A DNA stretch of 22,224 nt from positions 1 through 22,224 of the forward strand of contig CAAFYG010000003.1 of the NCBI GenBank assembly GCA_900767195.1. The letters are read 5' to 3'. A model generated the notes under the pieces. It saw only the letters and a program-made list of their open reading frames with translations. It had not been told where the DNA came from and searched no databases. Below are positions 6,181 through 14,378 of this stretch, in pieces. The position numbers and the translations under genes were made by a program. The stretch comes from Clostridia bacterium. GTDB taxonomy: Bacteria; Bacillota; Clostridia; Christensenellales; Borkfalkiaceae. Position 1 is the stretch's first letter. Each line of letters begins with the position of its first letter.

Positions 6181-8430
6181 TTATAAATCCCACCAATCCC
6201 TGCCGATGATGTCCGGCGGCTCGGAGGGATTCGCGGGCAGATTGTTTTTTGTGGAAACGGCGGGCAGCACAATGGTATCGCCGAAAATTTCTTTATAAAA
6301 GGGCGTTACGGAATATTCGTAAATCTTACCGTTTTCCACGGCGTCTGCAAAAACGTCGCGAAGTTTTCCGCGGTAAATCACGTGTTTTTCGTCGTTTTCC
6401 TTACGTTCGATAAGATATTCGTAGCACTCGGGGGAGTCATCGGAAACGGTGATTTTCACCGTTCCGTTTTCGTATTCGATCAGCGGCTTGGCGATCGTCG
6501 GGTGCGAAAATTTCGTAGATCGGGCAAGCGGCAGGCGTTTCGAATCGAAAATTTCGTACGTTTTATAATTTTCCGGCGCAAAATCGTCGGCAATCGTCAA
6601 TTTATGATCGCGCTCGTAGTCGGTTTTATCCAGCGCGATTTTTACTATACTCTGCGGCATAGTAAATCTATCCGCGCCGCCGTTTTGCTGCGTTTCGCGC
6701 AAAAAAGAATATAATTTGTTGCACGGCAGCCCGCCGCCCGTTGCGGAAATTTTTGTTCTGTCGGCATTTCCGAGCCACACCGCCGCCGCGATTTTGGGGG
6801 TATAGGCAAGCGCATACGCGTCGAAATTGCCGTTTTTATCGCCGTTCGTGCCGGTTTTCGCCGCCGTTTCAAAGGGAAGAGAGCGCAGTTTTTTCGCCGT
6901 GCCGCTTTGCGCGCAGGTTTTTAAAACGTCGGTTACAAGAGCCGCCGTTTCTTCCGAAAACGCGCGCTTTTCGGCTTTGCGAACGTCGCTCGTTGCGTCG
7001 TATACGGCGCGCCCGTCGATTTCGATACGGCGGATAAACCCCGCGCGCCGATAATTTCCGCCGCGTGCAAACGCGGAATACGCCGAAAGCAATTCCGGCA
7101 GAGTGTAGCCGCGTTTCACGCCGCCGAGCGCGGCGGCAAGCGAAAAATCGTCGGGTTCTGTCTGCAAGCCGAGTTTTTCGAGATACGCGCGGCTTTTTTC
7201 AAGTGAAAGCGAGTTTAAAACTTTCACGGCAGGCACGTTCAGACTGCGCGCTATACATTCCCGAGCCGAAAGATATCCGCCGTACGCGCCCCCGTAATTT
7301 TTTGGCGAATACTCTCCGAAGCGCGCGGGAGAATCGTCGATCGGGGTAGCGGGGGATAGTAAACCTTCTTCAAACGCAGGCGCGTAGGCGCAAAGCGGCT
7401 TGAAAAGCGAAGCGGGCGATCTGGCAATATCGCCGCAGGTGGAATAGTACGCCGCAAAACCGCCGCCCGCAAGATCGAGCGCGGCGGATACAATATCGCT
7501 GCGCTCGTCTGTGCCGTTCAAAGTGCAGGCATCGGAAAGTGCTTTTTGCAGCGACTGATCGAGATAGGTGAAAATGCGGATTTTGCCGTTTAAGCGCAGC
7601 GAATTTTCGTCGGCGAGCCGTTCAAGTTCGTCGTAACAGCGCGCAAGATAGGAAGAATCCGCCGAAAAAACCGTGTTCTGCACGGGCAAAGGCTCGCTTT
7701 CGGCTTCAAGTTTTTCGGTTTCGGAAATATGCCCGTTTTTTTGCATTGCCTCAAGCACAAGAGCGCGGCGCGATCGGCATTTCGCGGGGTTTTTGAAAGG
7801 CGAATAATTGTTCGGCGACTTCACGATGCCCGCAAGCAATGCGCCGTCGGCGAGAGTAAGCTCTTCGGGCGATTTCGAAAAATAAAATTGCGCCGCGCTT
7901 TTCACACCGAAGCAGCTATGCCCGAAATAAATGGAATTTAAGTATTTTTCGAGAATTTCGTCTTTCGTGTAGCGCGCTTCCAGCTCGCTTGTCAGTTTCA
8001 GTTCGAGAATCTTTCTTTTAATGGTTTTTTCCTGCGAAAGGTGCGTATTTTTAATCAGTTGCTGCGAAATGGTGGAAGCCCCTTCTTTAAAAGAATGTGT
8101 GCGGAAATTGTTCCACGCGGCGCGCGCAAGACGAATATAATCTACGCCGCCGTGCGAATAAAAGCGTTTGTCTTCCGTATCGATAAAGGCGAATTTCACC
8201 TGTTCGGGCAGGGCGGAAACGGAAAAATTGCGGTTTGCCGCGCCGATTGCAAGGGTATGCACCGCCTCGTCGTTTTTATCGAAAACGCGGATTTCGTCTT
8301 TGGAAAGCGCGAGTCTGTTTTCGTCGAGCCGCGCGTTTTTCGTCACCGCGAGAAATGCGATTCCCGAAGCGAAAAAGAAAGCGAAAAATAAAATTACGAT
8401 TGTAAGCAGTATTTTTTTAGCCGGTTTCAT
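6181..8430 (-). CDS. Class A penicillin-binding protein (bifunctional transglycosylase/transpeptidase)
   Basis: Polymerises and crosslinks peptidoglycan outside the membrane. A short basic N-terminus and one membrane helix (about residues 8-29) anchor it. The GT51 transglycosylase domain spans about residues 70-240, with the catalytic Glu86 in TEDKRFYSHGG and the motifs EGASTISQQLIKN, RKILELKLTSELE and LLAGIVKSPNNYSP. The transpeptidase domain has SLFK (nucleophile Ser341), SLN (396-398) and KTGT (525-528) at normal spacing, followed by VWLGNAD. About 170 further residues form a C-terminal extracellular part whose fold I do not recognise. At 749 residues it fits PBP1A-like proteins. The start is chosen because it places the membrane helix at the N-terminus, but the ribosome binding site upstream is weak. 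It is a single-gene unit, divergent from ldhA. Confidence 0.95.
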   Translation of the reverse strand: MKPAKKILLTIVILFFAFFFASGIAFLAVTKNARLDENRLALSKDEIRVFDKNDEAVHTLAIGAANRNFSVSALPEQVKFAFIDTEDKRFYSHGGVDYIRLARAAWNNFRTHSFKEGASTISQQLIKNTHLSQEKTIKRKILELKLTSELEARYTKDEILEKYLNSIYFGHSCFGVKSAAQFYFSKSPEELTLADGALLAGIVKSPNNYSPFKNPAKCRSRRALVLEAMQKNGHISETEKLEAESEPLPVQNTVFSADSSYLARCYDELERLADENSLRLNGKIRIFTYLDQSLQKALSDACTLNGTDERSDIVSAALDLAGGGFAAYYSTCGDIARSPASLFKPLCAYAPAFEEGLLSPATPIDDSPARFGEYSPKNYGGAYGGYLSARECIARSLNVPAVKVLNSLSLEKSRAYLEKLGLQTEPDDFSLAAALGGVKRGYTLPELLSAYSAFARGGNYRRAGFIRRIEIDGRAVYDATSDVRKAEKRAFSEETAALVTDVLKTCAQSGTAKKLRSLPFETAAKTGTNGDKNGNFDAYALAYTPKIAAAVWLGNADRTKISATGGGLPCNKLYSFLRETQQNGGADRFTMPQSIVKIALDKTDYERDHKLTIADDFAPENYKTYEIFDSKRLPLARSTKFSHPTIAKPLIEYENGTVKITVSDDSPECYEYLIERKENDEKHVIYRGKLRDVFADAVENGKIYEYSVTPFYKEIFGDTIVLPAVSTKNNLPANPSEPPDIIGRDWWDL

Positions 8431-8622
8431 CGCTTGATAGTATAAGTTTTTAGCCTGATTTTATGAGTAAAAACCGTAAAAAATCCCCGAAAAGCACCGA
8501 AAAAACACCGAAAAATGCGTGTAAAACGGGCTGAAAGCGGGTATATTTACTGTGAAAACCGCAAAAAACGCCGGAAAAACAGGCAAAAATCAAAGAAAAA
8601 ACGCAGTTTTCGGGAGAGTTTT

Positions 8623-9603
8623 ATGCATAAAATAGCGTTCTTCGATGCCAAAGAATACGATAAACCGTCGTTCGAATCGTGTGCGGAAAAATACGGCTTT
8701 AAATTCAAATATTTCGAAACGAAACTTTCGGAAGACACCGCCGACCTGGCAAAAGGATGCGACGGCGTGTGCGTCTTTGTAAACGACGAACTGAGCGCGC
8801 CCGTGATCGACAAGCTGCACGGATTGCAAATTCCCGTTGTGGCGCTGCGTTGCGCAGGATTTAACAATGTGGATCTGAAACACGCAAAGGGAAAGCTCAC
8901 GGTGATGCGAGTGCCGGCGTATTCGCCGTACGCCGTGGCGGAGCATGCGATGGCGATGCTTTTAACTTCCGTGCGGCGCGTGCATAAAGCGTATATCCGT
9001 ACGCGCGATTTCAATTTCAGTTTAAACAGGCTTTGCGGTTTCGATCTGCACGGCAAAACGGTGGGCGTAGTGGGTACGGGTAAAATCGGCAAAGTTTTTA
9101 TCGATATTTGTAAGGGCTTCGGAATGAAAATTCTCGCCTACGATAAATTTCCCGGCAAAGAAGATTACTATGTGACTCTCGATGAGCTGATACAAAAAAG
9201 CGACGTGATTTCTCTGCATTGCCCGCTCACGGAAGAAACGCACCACATGATCAACGAAAAGACGATTTCCGAAATGAAAAAAGGCGTGGTGATCGTGAAC
9301 ACCTCGCGCGGCGGACTGATCGACGCAGAAGCTCTTCTGCAAGGCATTAAAGAGCGGAAAGTGGGCGCGGCTTGCCTCGACGTGTACGAAGAAGAGGGCG
9401 ACGTATTCTTCCGCGATATTTCGGGGCATATTTTAGAGGACGATACGCTGGCGCGGCTCATCTCGATGCCGAACGTGATCGTTACTTCGCATCAGGCCTA
9501 CCTTACGAACGAAGCACTTGAAAATATCGCCGAAACCACGTGCGAAAATTTAAGCGCGTTCTTCAAAGACGGCTCTGCGCCGAACGAAGTGAAAGCCGAA
9601 TAA
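8623..9603 (+). CDS. ldhA: D-lactate dehydrogenase (D-2-hydroxyacid dehydrogenase family)
   Basis: Reduces pyruvate to D-lactate with NADH, regenerating NAD+ in fermentation. It resembles E. coli LdhA along its whole length: ALRCAGFNNVDL (75-85), RVPAYSPYAVAEHAMAM, RTRDFNFSLNRLCGF, the NAD-binding GTGKIG (151-156) and SLHCPLTEETHHMI. The catalytic triad is Arg229 in NTSRGGLID, Glu258 in DVYEEEGD and His290 in TSHQAYLT. The frame is open further upstream to ATG 8515, but the start at 8623 is preferred: GGGAGAG lies 4 bp before it, and the 36 extra residues would be Lys/Arg-rich and unlike the family. The resulting 326 residues is the normal length. The gene converges on tmcAL with 13 bp between them. 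The exact substrate (pyruvate or another 2-keto acid) is inferred from similarity. Confidence 0.92.
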   Translation: MHKIAFFDAKEYDKPSFESCAEKYGFKFKYFETKLSEDTADLAKGCDGVCVFVNDELSAPVIDKLHGLQIPVVALRCAGFNNVDLKHAKGKLTVMRVPAYSPYAVAEHAMAMLLTSVRRVHKAYIRTRDFNFSLNRLCGFDLHGKTVGVVGTGKIGKVFIDICKGFGMKILAYDKFPGKEDYYVTLDELIQKSDVISLHCPLTEETHHMINEKTISEMKKGVVIVNTSRGGLIDAEALLQGIKERKVGAACLDVYEEEGDVFFRDISGHILEDDTLARLISMPNVIVTSHQAYLTNEALENIAETTCENLSAFFKDGSAPNEVKAE

Positions 9604-9616
9604 ATCCCGGATCGAT

Positions 9617-10783
9617 TCAATAAAAAATTTCTTTTGTTCCGCCGTAAAATCCCGTTACGGCGGAATAAATATTTCCGGCGAGTTTGTCCTTTTCGTAGCA
9701 GCGTTTCGCCGCGCCCGAAAGTTTACGTTCGTCCGCGCAGCGAAGTACGCAGGGGAACGCGCCCGAAGAAAGGACGGCGAGCAAGTCTTTTCTCTCTTTT
9801 TTTACGGCGATCGGCTTGATATACAGCGGCTCGGTAAGACATTCAAAAACGAGTTCCTTTCGGATTTTTAATAAATTTTGCAGCAAAATCCTGCGCACGC
9901 GCGAAGCGGTGTATCGCTTCGAAGTGAGCGCGGATACGACGTCCGCCTGCGATTTCGCGGCTTTTTTCAACGCGTTTTCCAAACCTTCGGATACATCCGC
10001 CGTGCGCGCGAGTTCGCTTTCGTTTGCCGTAAGCACGGCGATTTTTTCTGCCGCGCTCAGAGTTTCGTTTGCAAGTTTCGCGCCTTTGATATCTTCGTAC
10101 ACGCAGGCGGGTAATTCGGAAGAAAGGACGGCAAAATCGCCTTTTTCAATCGCGCCGCGGATTGCCGAAGCGGAAGAAAATTCCGCCGCGCCGCATTGCG
10201 CCAAAACGGAGTTTTTATATTCGCCGCGCCGCGCAATCGGCAACAGCGAAACGCTTTCGCGCTTATTTTCTTTGAGTAATGCGCGCGCGTATTCCAAGCC
10301 CAAAATATCGTTCGGCGAAGATAAAAGGGGGGATGCCGCCGTGTTTTTTAAGGCTTCGCCGCGCGCCGCCGCAAACGAAAAACCCCGGCTTAAAAATTCT
10401 TTCGCCTTTTCCATATACGCGCGCTCGTCGTTTAAAATTTCCGCCGCCGCATAAAAATCGCTTTCCGCGTGTTCCGCGCCGAACGAAAGGCAGGAAAAAC
10501 CGGGCAGCGAACAAAGAATCCGAATCGCGCCGCGCGCGAAAATTTCCGCCGCCGAAGAGGAAAATACGACGGGCAGAGAGATCACCGCGTCCGCTCCGCA
10601 GATGATCGCGTGTTTTGCGCGGACTCTTGCGGGAAGAATCGCCGCTTCGCCTCGCTGTGTGAAATTTTCGCTCATCACACACACGATCGCGTCGGCGCAC
10701 GAGCGTTTTTTCGCTTCGCGAAGCTGATATTCGTGCCCGAGGTGGAAAGGATTGTATTCGCAGACTACGCCGCATATTTTCAT
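9617..10783 (-). CDS. tmcAL: tRNA(Met) cytidine acetate ligase TmcAL (YlbM family)
   Basis: TmcAL makes N4-acetylcytidine at the wobble base of elongator tRNA-Met from acetate and ATP, through an acetyl-adenylate. The nucleotidyltransferase fold is marked by the N-terminal CEYNPFHLGH (His14 and His17 of the HxGH motif), then SENFTQRGEAAILPARVRAKHAI and ADAVISLP. The SPNDILGLEYARAL motif (near residue 160) and a helical C-terminal part complete the family pattern. At 388 residues it is normal. The ribosome binding site GGAG lies 5-6 nt before the ATG on the minus strand. In clostridia this gene regularly sits next to pta-ackA. The link is suggestive, because it consumes acetate and they make it. 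It is divergent from pta. Confidence 0.93.
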   Translation of the reverse strand: MKICGVVCEYNPFHLGHEYQLREAKKRSCADAIVCVMSENFTQRGEAAILPARVRAKHAIICGADAVISLPVVFSSSAAEIFARGAIRILCSLPGFSCLSFGAEHAESDFYAAAEILNDERAYMEKAKEFLSRGFSFAAARGEALKNTAASPLLSSPNDILGLEYARALLKENKRESVSLLPIARRGEYKNSVLAQCGAAEFSSASAIRGAIEKGDFAVLSSELPACVYEDIKGAKLANETLSAAEKIAVLTANESELARTADVSEGLENALKKAAKSQADVVSALTSKRYTASRVRRILLQNLLKIRKELVFECLTEPLYIKPIAVKKERKDLLAVLSSGAFPCVLRCADERKLSGAAKRCYEKDKLAGNIYSAVTGFYGGTKEIFY

Positions 10784-10837
10784 AAATTTCTCCGTGACGA
10801 TTTTTTAAAATCGTTGTCTGTTTTCGCGCTTTTTTCC

Positions 10838-10866
10838 TTTACATTCGTTTCGGAATGTGTTATAAT
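10838..10866 (+). promoter_or_regulatory. Sigma-A type promoter for pta-ackA
   Basis: TTTACA (10838-10843), a 17-bp spacer and TATAAT (10861-10866). Transcription should start near 10873, giving a leader of about 92 nt. At the very start of that leader a short GCGCG / CGCGT hairpin (10876-10880 with 10888-10892) is followed by five further Ts, which could act as a weak attenuator. Confidence 0.8.
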
Positions 10867-10964
10867 AATCCTGTTGCGCGTAAAAAGCGCGTTTTTTGTG
10901 CTTCACGCAATGATTATACAATAAATCGAAAAAAAAATAAAGCGTTTACGGGAGATAATTTTCA

Positions 10965-11963
10965 ATGAAAAACGTACTTGAACAAATTAAAGAAAAAGCG
11001 AAAGCCCTGAAAAAGACCATCGTGCTTTGCGAGGGCGAAGATTCCCGCGTGGTGAAAGCCGCTGCGGACGCAACGAAAGAAGGCATCGCGAAAATCGTGT
11101 TGCTCGGCAACGAAGAAGAGATTAAAACGGCGAACCCCGAAATCGATCTTACGGGCGTGACGATCGTAGATCCCCTGACTTCGCCGAAGAAAGCAGCTTA
11201 TAACGCGCGCCTTTGCGAGCTGCGCGCAGCCAAGGGAATGACGCCCGATCAGGCGGAAAAACTTCTGAAAGACGGCACGTATTTCGGCGCAATGATGCTG
11301 AAAGAAGGCGACGTGGACGGACTTGTTTCCGGCGCGTGCCATTCCACGGCGAATACCTTGCGCCCGGGGCTGCAAATCATCAAAACCGCACCCGGCGTTT
11401 CTTCCGTTTCGTCGTTTAATCTGATGATCTGCCCTCCGCAGGGCAATCAGTACTGCCCGGACGGACTTGTGGTGTTTGCCGATTGCGGTTTGAACCCCAC
11501 GTATACTTCGGAAGGACTTGCCGACTGCGCGATTGCCACGGCGAATTCCGCGAAAGCGATTGCGGGGATCGATCCGAAAGTGGCGCTTCTTTCCTTCTCC
11601 ACGAAGGGCAGCGCGAAGCACGACAACGTGACGATGGTGGCGGAAGCCGCGAAAATCGCGAAAGAAAAAGCACCCGGCTTAAAACTCGACGGCGAGCTGC
11701 AATTCGACGCGGCGATCGTGCCTTCGGTGGCGGCTTTGAAAGCGCCCGGCTCGGACGTGGCGGGTAAGGCGAACGTGTTTATCTTCCCCGATTTGCAGGC
11801 GGGCAACATCGGCTATAAGATTGCCGAAAGACTCGGCGGATTTATGGCGGTAGGTCCGATCTGCCAGGGTTTTGCGAAGCCTTTGAACGATCTTTCGAGA
11901 GGGTGCAAGTCGGAAGACATCGTGGCGGCGGTGGCGATTACCGCGCTGCAAACGCAACTTTAA
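10965..11963 (+). CDS. pta: Phosphate acetyltransferase
   Basis: Interconverts acetyl-CoA plus phosphate and acetyl phosphate plus CoA in the cytoplasm, the first step of acetate formation. At 332 residues this is the short single-domain form usual in Firmicutes, without the N-terminal regulatory domain of the enteric enzyme. Family segments are visible in order: IVLLGNEEEI, VDGLVSGACHSTANTLRPGLQIIKT, FADCGLNPTYTSEGLADCAI, ALLSFSTKGSAKHDNV, DGELQFDAAIVPSVAALKAPGSDVAGKANVFIFPDLQAGNIGYKIAERLG and a final GPICQGFAKPLNDLSRGC. The ribosome binding site GGGAGA lies 11 nt before ATG. It has its own consensus-like promoter and is followed after 36 bp by ackA, so the pair is an operon. Confidence 0.97.
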   Translation: MKNVLEQIKEKAKALKKTIVLCEGEDSRVVKAAADATKEGIAKIVLLGNEEEIKTANPEIDLTGVTIVDPLTSPKKAAYNARLCELRAAKGMTPDQAEKLLKDGTYFGAMMLKEGDVDGLVSGACHSTANTLRPGLQIIKTAPGVSSVSSFNLMICPPQGNQYCPDGLVVFADCGLNPTYTSEGLADCAIATANSAKAIAGIDPKVALLSFSTKGSAKHDNVTMVAEAAKIAKEKAPGLKLDGELQFDAAIVPSVAALKAPGSDVAGKANVFIFPDLQAGNIGYKIAERLGGFMAVGPICQGFAKPLNDLSRGCKSEDIVAAVAITALQTQL

Positions 11964-11999
11964 AAACTATTATAAAATTACGGACGACGGAGAAGCATA

Positions 12000-13193
12000 A
12001 TGAAAATTTTAGTCATCAATTCGGGCAGCTCTTCTTTGAAATATCAGCTGATCGATATGCAAACGGAAGGCGTGCTTGCAAAAGGGAACTGCGAGCGGAT
12101 CGGCATCGATCATTCCAAACTGATTCACAAAGCAAACGGCAAAACGACGGAAAAAGAAATTGCGATGGAAAACCACAACGTGGCGGTGAAAATCGTGCTT
12201 GACGCGCTCACCGATAAAGAAATCGGCGTGATTTCTTCGATGGACGAGATCGGCGCGGTGGGGCATCGCGTGGTGGCTTCGGGCGAAGCGTTTAAAAAGC
12301 CTACGCTTGTGGACGAAGACGCGATGGTGAAAATGGAAGAAATTAAAGATCTCGCGCCGCTGCACAACCCTGCGGCGATCGTGGGCGTGAACGCCTGCCG
12401 CGCGGCGATGCCGAAAACGCCGATGGTGCTTGTGTTCGATACCGGTTTCCATTTCACGATGCCCGAATACGCGTATATGTACGCGGTGAAATACGAGCAT
12501 TATGAAAAGTATAAAATCAGAAGATACGGCGCGCACGGTACGAGCCATAAGTTTGTATCGCAGGAAGCGGCGAAGTATCTGAAAAAAGACATCGCCGATC
12601 TGAAAATCGTTACGTGTCACCTTGGAAACGGCTCTTCGATTACGGCGGTGAAAGGCGGTAAGTGTATCGATACTTCGATGGGATTTACTCCGCTTGCGGG
12701 CGTGCCGATGGGTACGCGCAGCGGCGATATCGATTATGCGGCGGCGGAATACATCGCGAGAAAAGAGGGTATGGACGTTTCTCAAATGCTTACCTACCTG
12801 AATAAAGAGTGCGGTATGAAAGGCATTTCGGGCGGGTACAGCGATTTCCGCGATCTTACGGCGCGTGCGGGCGCGGGCGACAAGCGTTCGCAACTTGCGC
12901 TGGATATGTTCTCGTATTCCTGCAAAAAATATGTGGGCGCGTATGCGGCGGCGATGAACGGCTTAGATTGCCTTGTGTTTACGGCGGGCGTGGGCGAAAA
13001 CACGCACGAAGTGCGCGAAGCGATCTGCAAGGACATGCAATATCTCGGCCTGGAAATCGACGAAGAAAAGAATCTTCTGAAAAACGACGGAAGTATCCGC
13101 GATATTACCGGAAAAAATTCGAAAGTACGCGTGTTGATTATTCCCACAAACGAAGAACTTGTGATCGCAAGGGAAACGCTGGCGTTGGTGTAA
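12000..13193 (+). CDS. ackA: Acetate kinase
   Basis: Transfers phosphate from acetyl phosphate to ADP, producing ATP and acetate. All signature segments of the ASKHA-fold acetate kinase are present: MKILVINSGSSSLKYQLID at the N-terminus, GHRVVASGE, FDTGFHFTMPEYAYMYAV, RRYGAHGTSHKFVS, CHLGNGSSITAVKGGKCIDTSMGFTPLAGVPMGTRSGDID, VFTAGVGENTHEVRE and IPTNEELVIARET at the end. At 397 residues it is the standard length. The ribosome binding site GGAGAAG lies 5 nt before the ATG. It is the second gene of the pta-ackA operon. With ldhA it indicates a mixed lactate/acetate fermenter. Confidence 0.98.
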   Translation: MKILVINSGSSSLKYQLIDMQTEGVLAKGNCERIGIDHSKLIHKANGKTTEKEIAMENHNVAVKIVLDALTDKEIGVISSMDEIGAVGHRVVASGEAFKKPTLVDEDAMVKMEEIKDLAPLHNPAAIVGVNACRAAMPKTPMVLVFDTGFHFTMPEYAYMYAVKYEHYEKYKIRRYGAHGTSHKFVSQEAAKYLKKDIADLKIVTCHLGNGSSITAVKGGKCIDTSMGFTPLAGVPMGTRSGDIDYAAAEYIARKEGMDVSQMLTYLNKECGMKGISGGYSDFRDLTARAGAGDKRSQLALDMFSYSCKKYVGAYAAAMNGLDCLVFTAGVGENTHEVREAICKDMQYLGLEIDEEKNLLKNDGSIRDITGKNSKVRVLIIPTNEELVIARETLALV

Positions 13194-13203
13194 AAGCGGC
13201 GTA

Positions 13204-13239
13204 TTTTTCGGGAATTTTCGGGAAAATTCCGCCGAAAAA
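13204..13239 (+). other. Long hairpin in the 3' region of the ackA transcript
   Basis: TTTTTCGG (13204-13211) pairs with CCGAAAAA (13232-13239), and GAATTTT pairs with AAAATTC inside it, with a CGGG loop and a 2-nt bulge, 15 bp in all. It begins 10 bp after the ackA stop. No T-run follows on either strand, so it is not a standard terminator. It may protect the mRNA 3' end. The rest of 13240-13324 is A-rich and shows no ORF. Confidence 0.6.
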
Positions 13240-13324
13240 CGGGAAAAGCGGACAATTTGCCGCGCATAGGCGGGATTTCTTTGAAAAATCTTAGAAAAAG
13301 AAAGAAAAAAGCAGCGAAAAAGCA

Positions 13325-13353
13325 TTGACAAACGCGGATAAATATACTATAAT
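13325..13353 (+). promoter_or_regulatory. Consensus sigma-A promoter for DUF177-rpmF
   Basis: TTGACA (13325-13330), a 17-bp spacer and TATAAT (13348-13353): both hexamers match the consensus exactly. The predicted start (near 13360) is only about 9 nt before the ATG at 13369, and no ribosome binding site fits in between. Confidence 0.88.
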
Positions 13354-13368
13354 TTTAAAGTCGGCTTT

Positions 13369-13797
13369 ATGATGATACTTGACGTAAAAAAACTTAACGG
13401 ATTAAAAGAATATACCGGAACGGCGGAATTTACGTTCGAGCCTGAGGCGGAGCTGATCGATATTCCTTACGTTTCCTTTGCCGGAAACGCGACGGCGAAG
13501 ATTTCTTACGAGATTTTCGAGGACGGCGCGGTGGAAGTGAGGGGAAGCGTGCGATACCGATTAAAAGGACTTTGTTCGCGATGTCTGAAAGAGGCGGAAA
13601 CGGACGTGGAAAGCCCGCTCGACGCGGTGTATCTCACCGAGGACAACGGCGAAGATTACGCGTATAACGGCAATAAAATCGATCTCGGCGAGCTTTTCAA
13701 CGATACGATCGTTTTTTCGCTGCCGAATGTTTTTACCTGCGGAGACGGCTGCAAAGGCGCGCCCGAGGGGACGGACGGCGTGGAAATATTTGAGTAA
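13369..13797 (+). CDS. DUF177 / YceD family protein
   Basis: A member of the YceD (DUF177) family, small proteins encoded just upstream of rpmF in most bacteria and linked to 23S rRNA accumulation and ribosome assembly. The central pattern GSVRYRLKGLCSRCLKEAE, with Cys69-x2-Cys72, and the IVFSLPNVFTCGDGCKG segment identify it. In many relatives the C-terminus continues with a further Cys pair (CPxCG...C); here it stops after CGDGCKGAPEGTDGVEIFE, so only half of that motif is present. The length is 142 residues. Two adjacent ATGs (13369, 13372) are possible starts. No ribosome binding site precedes them, consistent with a near-leaderless transcript. rpmF follows after 43 bp in the same unit. 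Confidence 0.85.
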   Translation: MMILDVKKLNGLKEYTGTAEFTFEPEAELIDIPYVSFAGNATAKISYEIFEDGAVEVRGSVRYRLKGLCSRCLKEAETDVESPLDAVYLTEDNGEDYAYNGNKIDLGELFNDTIVFSLPNVFTCGDGCKGAPEGTDGVEIFE

Positions 13798-13840
13798 ACC
13801 GACGGAAATTTACGAAAAAAGTTTAAAATGAGGTGTTAAA

Positions 13841-14029
13841 ATGGCAGTACCTAAGAGCAAACAATCCAAGAGCAGAACCAACAAGCGTTTTGCTAACTAT
13901 AAAGCAACGGCGGCTACCCTTGTGGAATGCCCCCATTGCCACGAACTGACGGAAGCGCACAGAGTGTGCAAGAATTGCGGCTATTACGACGGCAAAGAAG
14001 TGGTGGCTCAGAAAGAAGCGAAAAAATAA
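13841..14029 (+). CDS. rpmF: 50S ribosomal protein L32
   Basis: A small ribosomal protein of the large subunit. The 62-residue sequence has the invariant MAVPKSKQSKSRTNKRFA start. It also has two CxxC pairs (Cys30/Cys33 in CPHC and Cys43/Cys46 in CKNC) that form a zinc ribbon, followed by GYYDGKEV. This is the Cys-containing (C+) form, and no zinc-independent paralogue is visible in the window. A good GAGGTG ribosome binding site lies 6 nt before the ATG. It is followed by a strong terminator, so DUF177-rpmF is a two-gene unit. Confidence 0.98.
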   Translation: MAVPKSKQSKSRTNKRFANYKATAATLVECPHCHELTEAHRVCKNCGYYDGKEVVAQKEAKK

Positions 14030-14059
14030 GTTTTTATCGCTGTTTTATGCTGCAATTTG

Positions 14060-14087
14060 GCGGGGCGCGCTATGCCCCCGCTTTTTT
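14060..14087 (+). terminator. Intrinsic terminator after rpmF
   Basis: A GCGGGG stem (14060-14065) pairs with CCCCGC (14076-14081) across a 10-nt loop and is followed directly by six Ts (14082-14087). It lies 30 bp after the rpmF stop. Confidence 0.85.
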
Positions 14088-14311
14088 GCGTTACGGCGGT
14101 TTTTTGTTTTTCTGTTTTTCCGTGACGCGTGTATGACGCGGCGTTGAATTACGGAAAGCGGTTTTGCGGAGAGCGTTGATATTTCAAGTCGGGCGGAGGA
14201 ATAGAGCAAAACATATTAACGATAGGTTAATTGCAGGCAAAAATTTACGGTATGCAAAGGGCGAAAATCGGAAAAAATAACTTCGGGGCGGATATTTCTG
14301 CTTGCGTTTGC
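14088..14311. other. Intergenic stretch between rpmF and the copper ATPase
   Basis: This 224-bp stretch, part of the 349-bp gap, shows no credible ORF on either strand, no tRNA-like fold and no riboswitch I recognise. The only structure noted is a 6-bp inverted repeat, ATTAAC and GTTAAT separated by 5 bp (14215-14231), about 80 bp before the copA -35 box. A GGAGGA at 14195 is not followed by a start codon. Confidence 0.5.
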
Positions 14312-14341
14312 TTGACAAACCTACCAAAGTAGTGGTATAAT
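14312..14341 (+). promoter_or_regulatory. copA promoter with an overlapping inverted repeat
   Basis: TTGACA (14312-14317), an 18-bp spacer and TATAAT (14336-14341). Inside the spacer, and touching the -10 box, is a perfect inverted repeat TACCA (14322-14326), 6 bp, TGGTA (14333-14337). This placement suits a metal-responsive repressor or a MerR-type activator. The arms resemble the TACC...GGTA type described for CsoR-like sites, which is an inference. Confidence 0.8.
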
Positions 14342-14378
14342 TCAAACCGAAAAGAAAAGCGCGAGGTGAGATCGTATA

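Noticed and set aside
8431..8470. TATACT just before the PBP start as a leaderless minus-strand promoter
   Set aside because: No acceptable -35 hexamer lies 16-18 bp upstream; the region is simply A/T-rich.
8515..8622. N-terminal extension of the D-lactate dehydrogenase frame
   Set aside because: The 36 extra residues are Lys/Arg-rich, unlike the family, and a good ribosome binding site lies directly before ATG 8623.
12009..12893. 294-codon open frame on the minus strand inside ackA
   Set aside because: It is antisense to a fully conserved acetate kinase, is rich in Arg and His as expected from reading GC-biased codons backwards, and matches no family I know.
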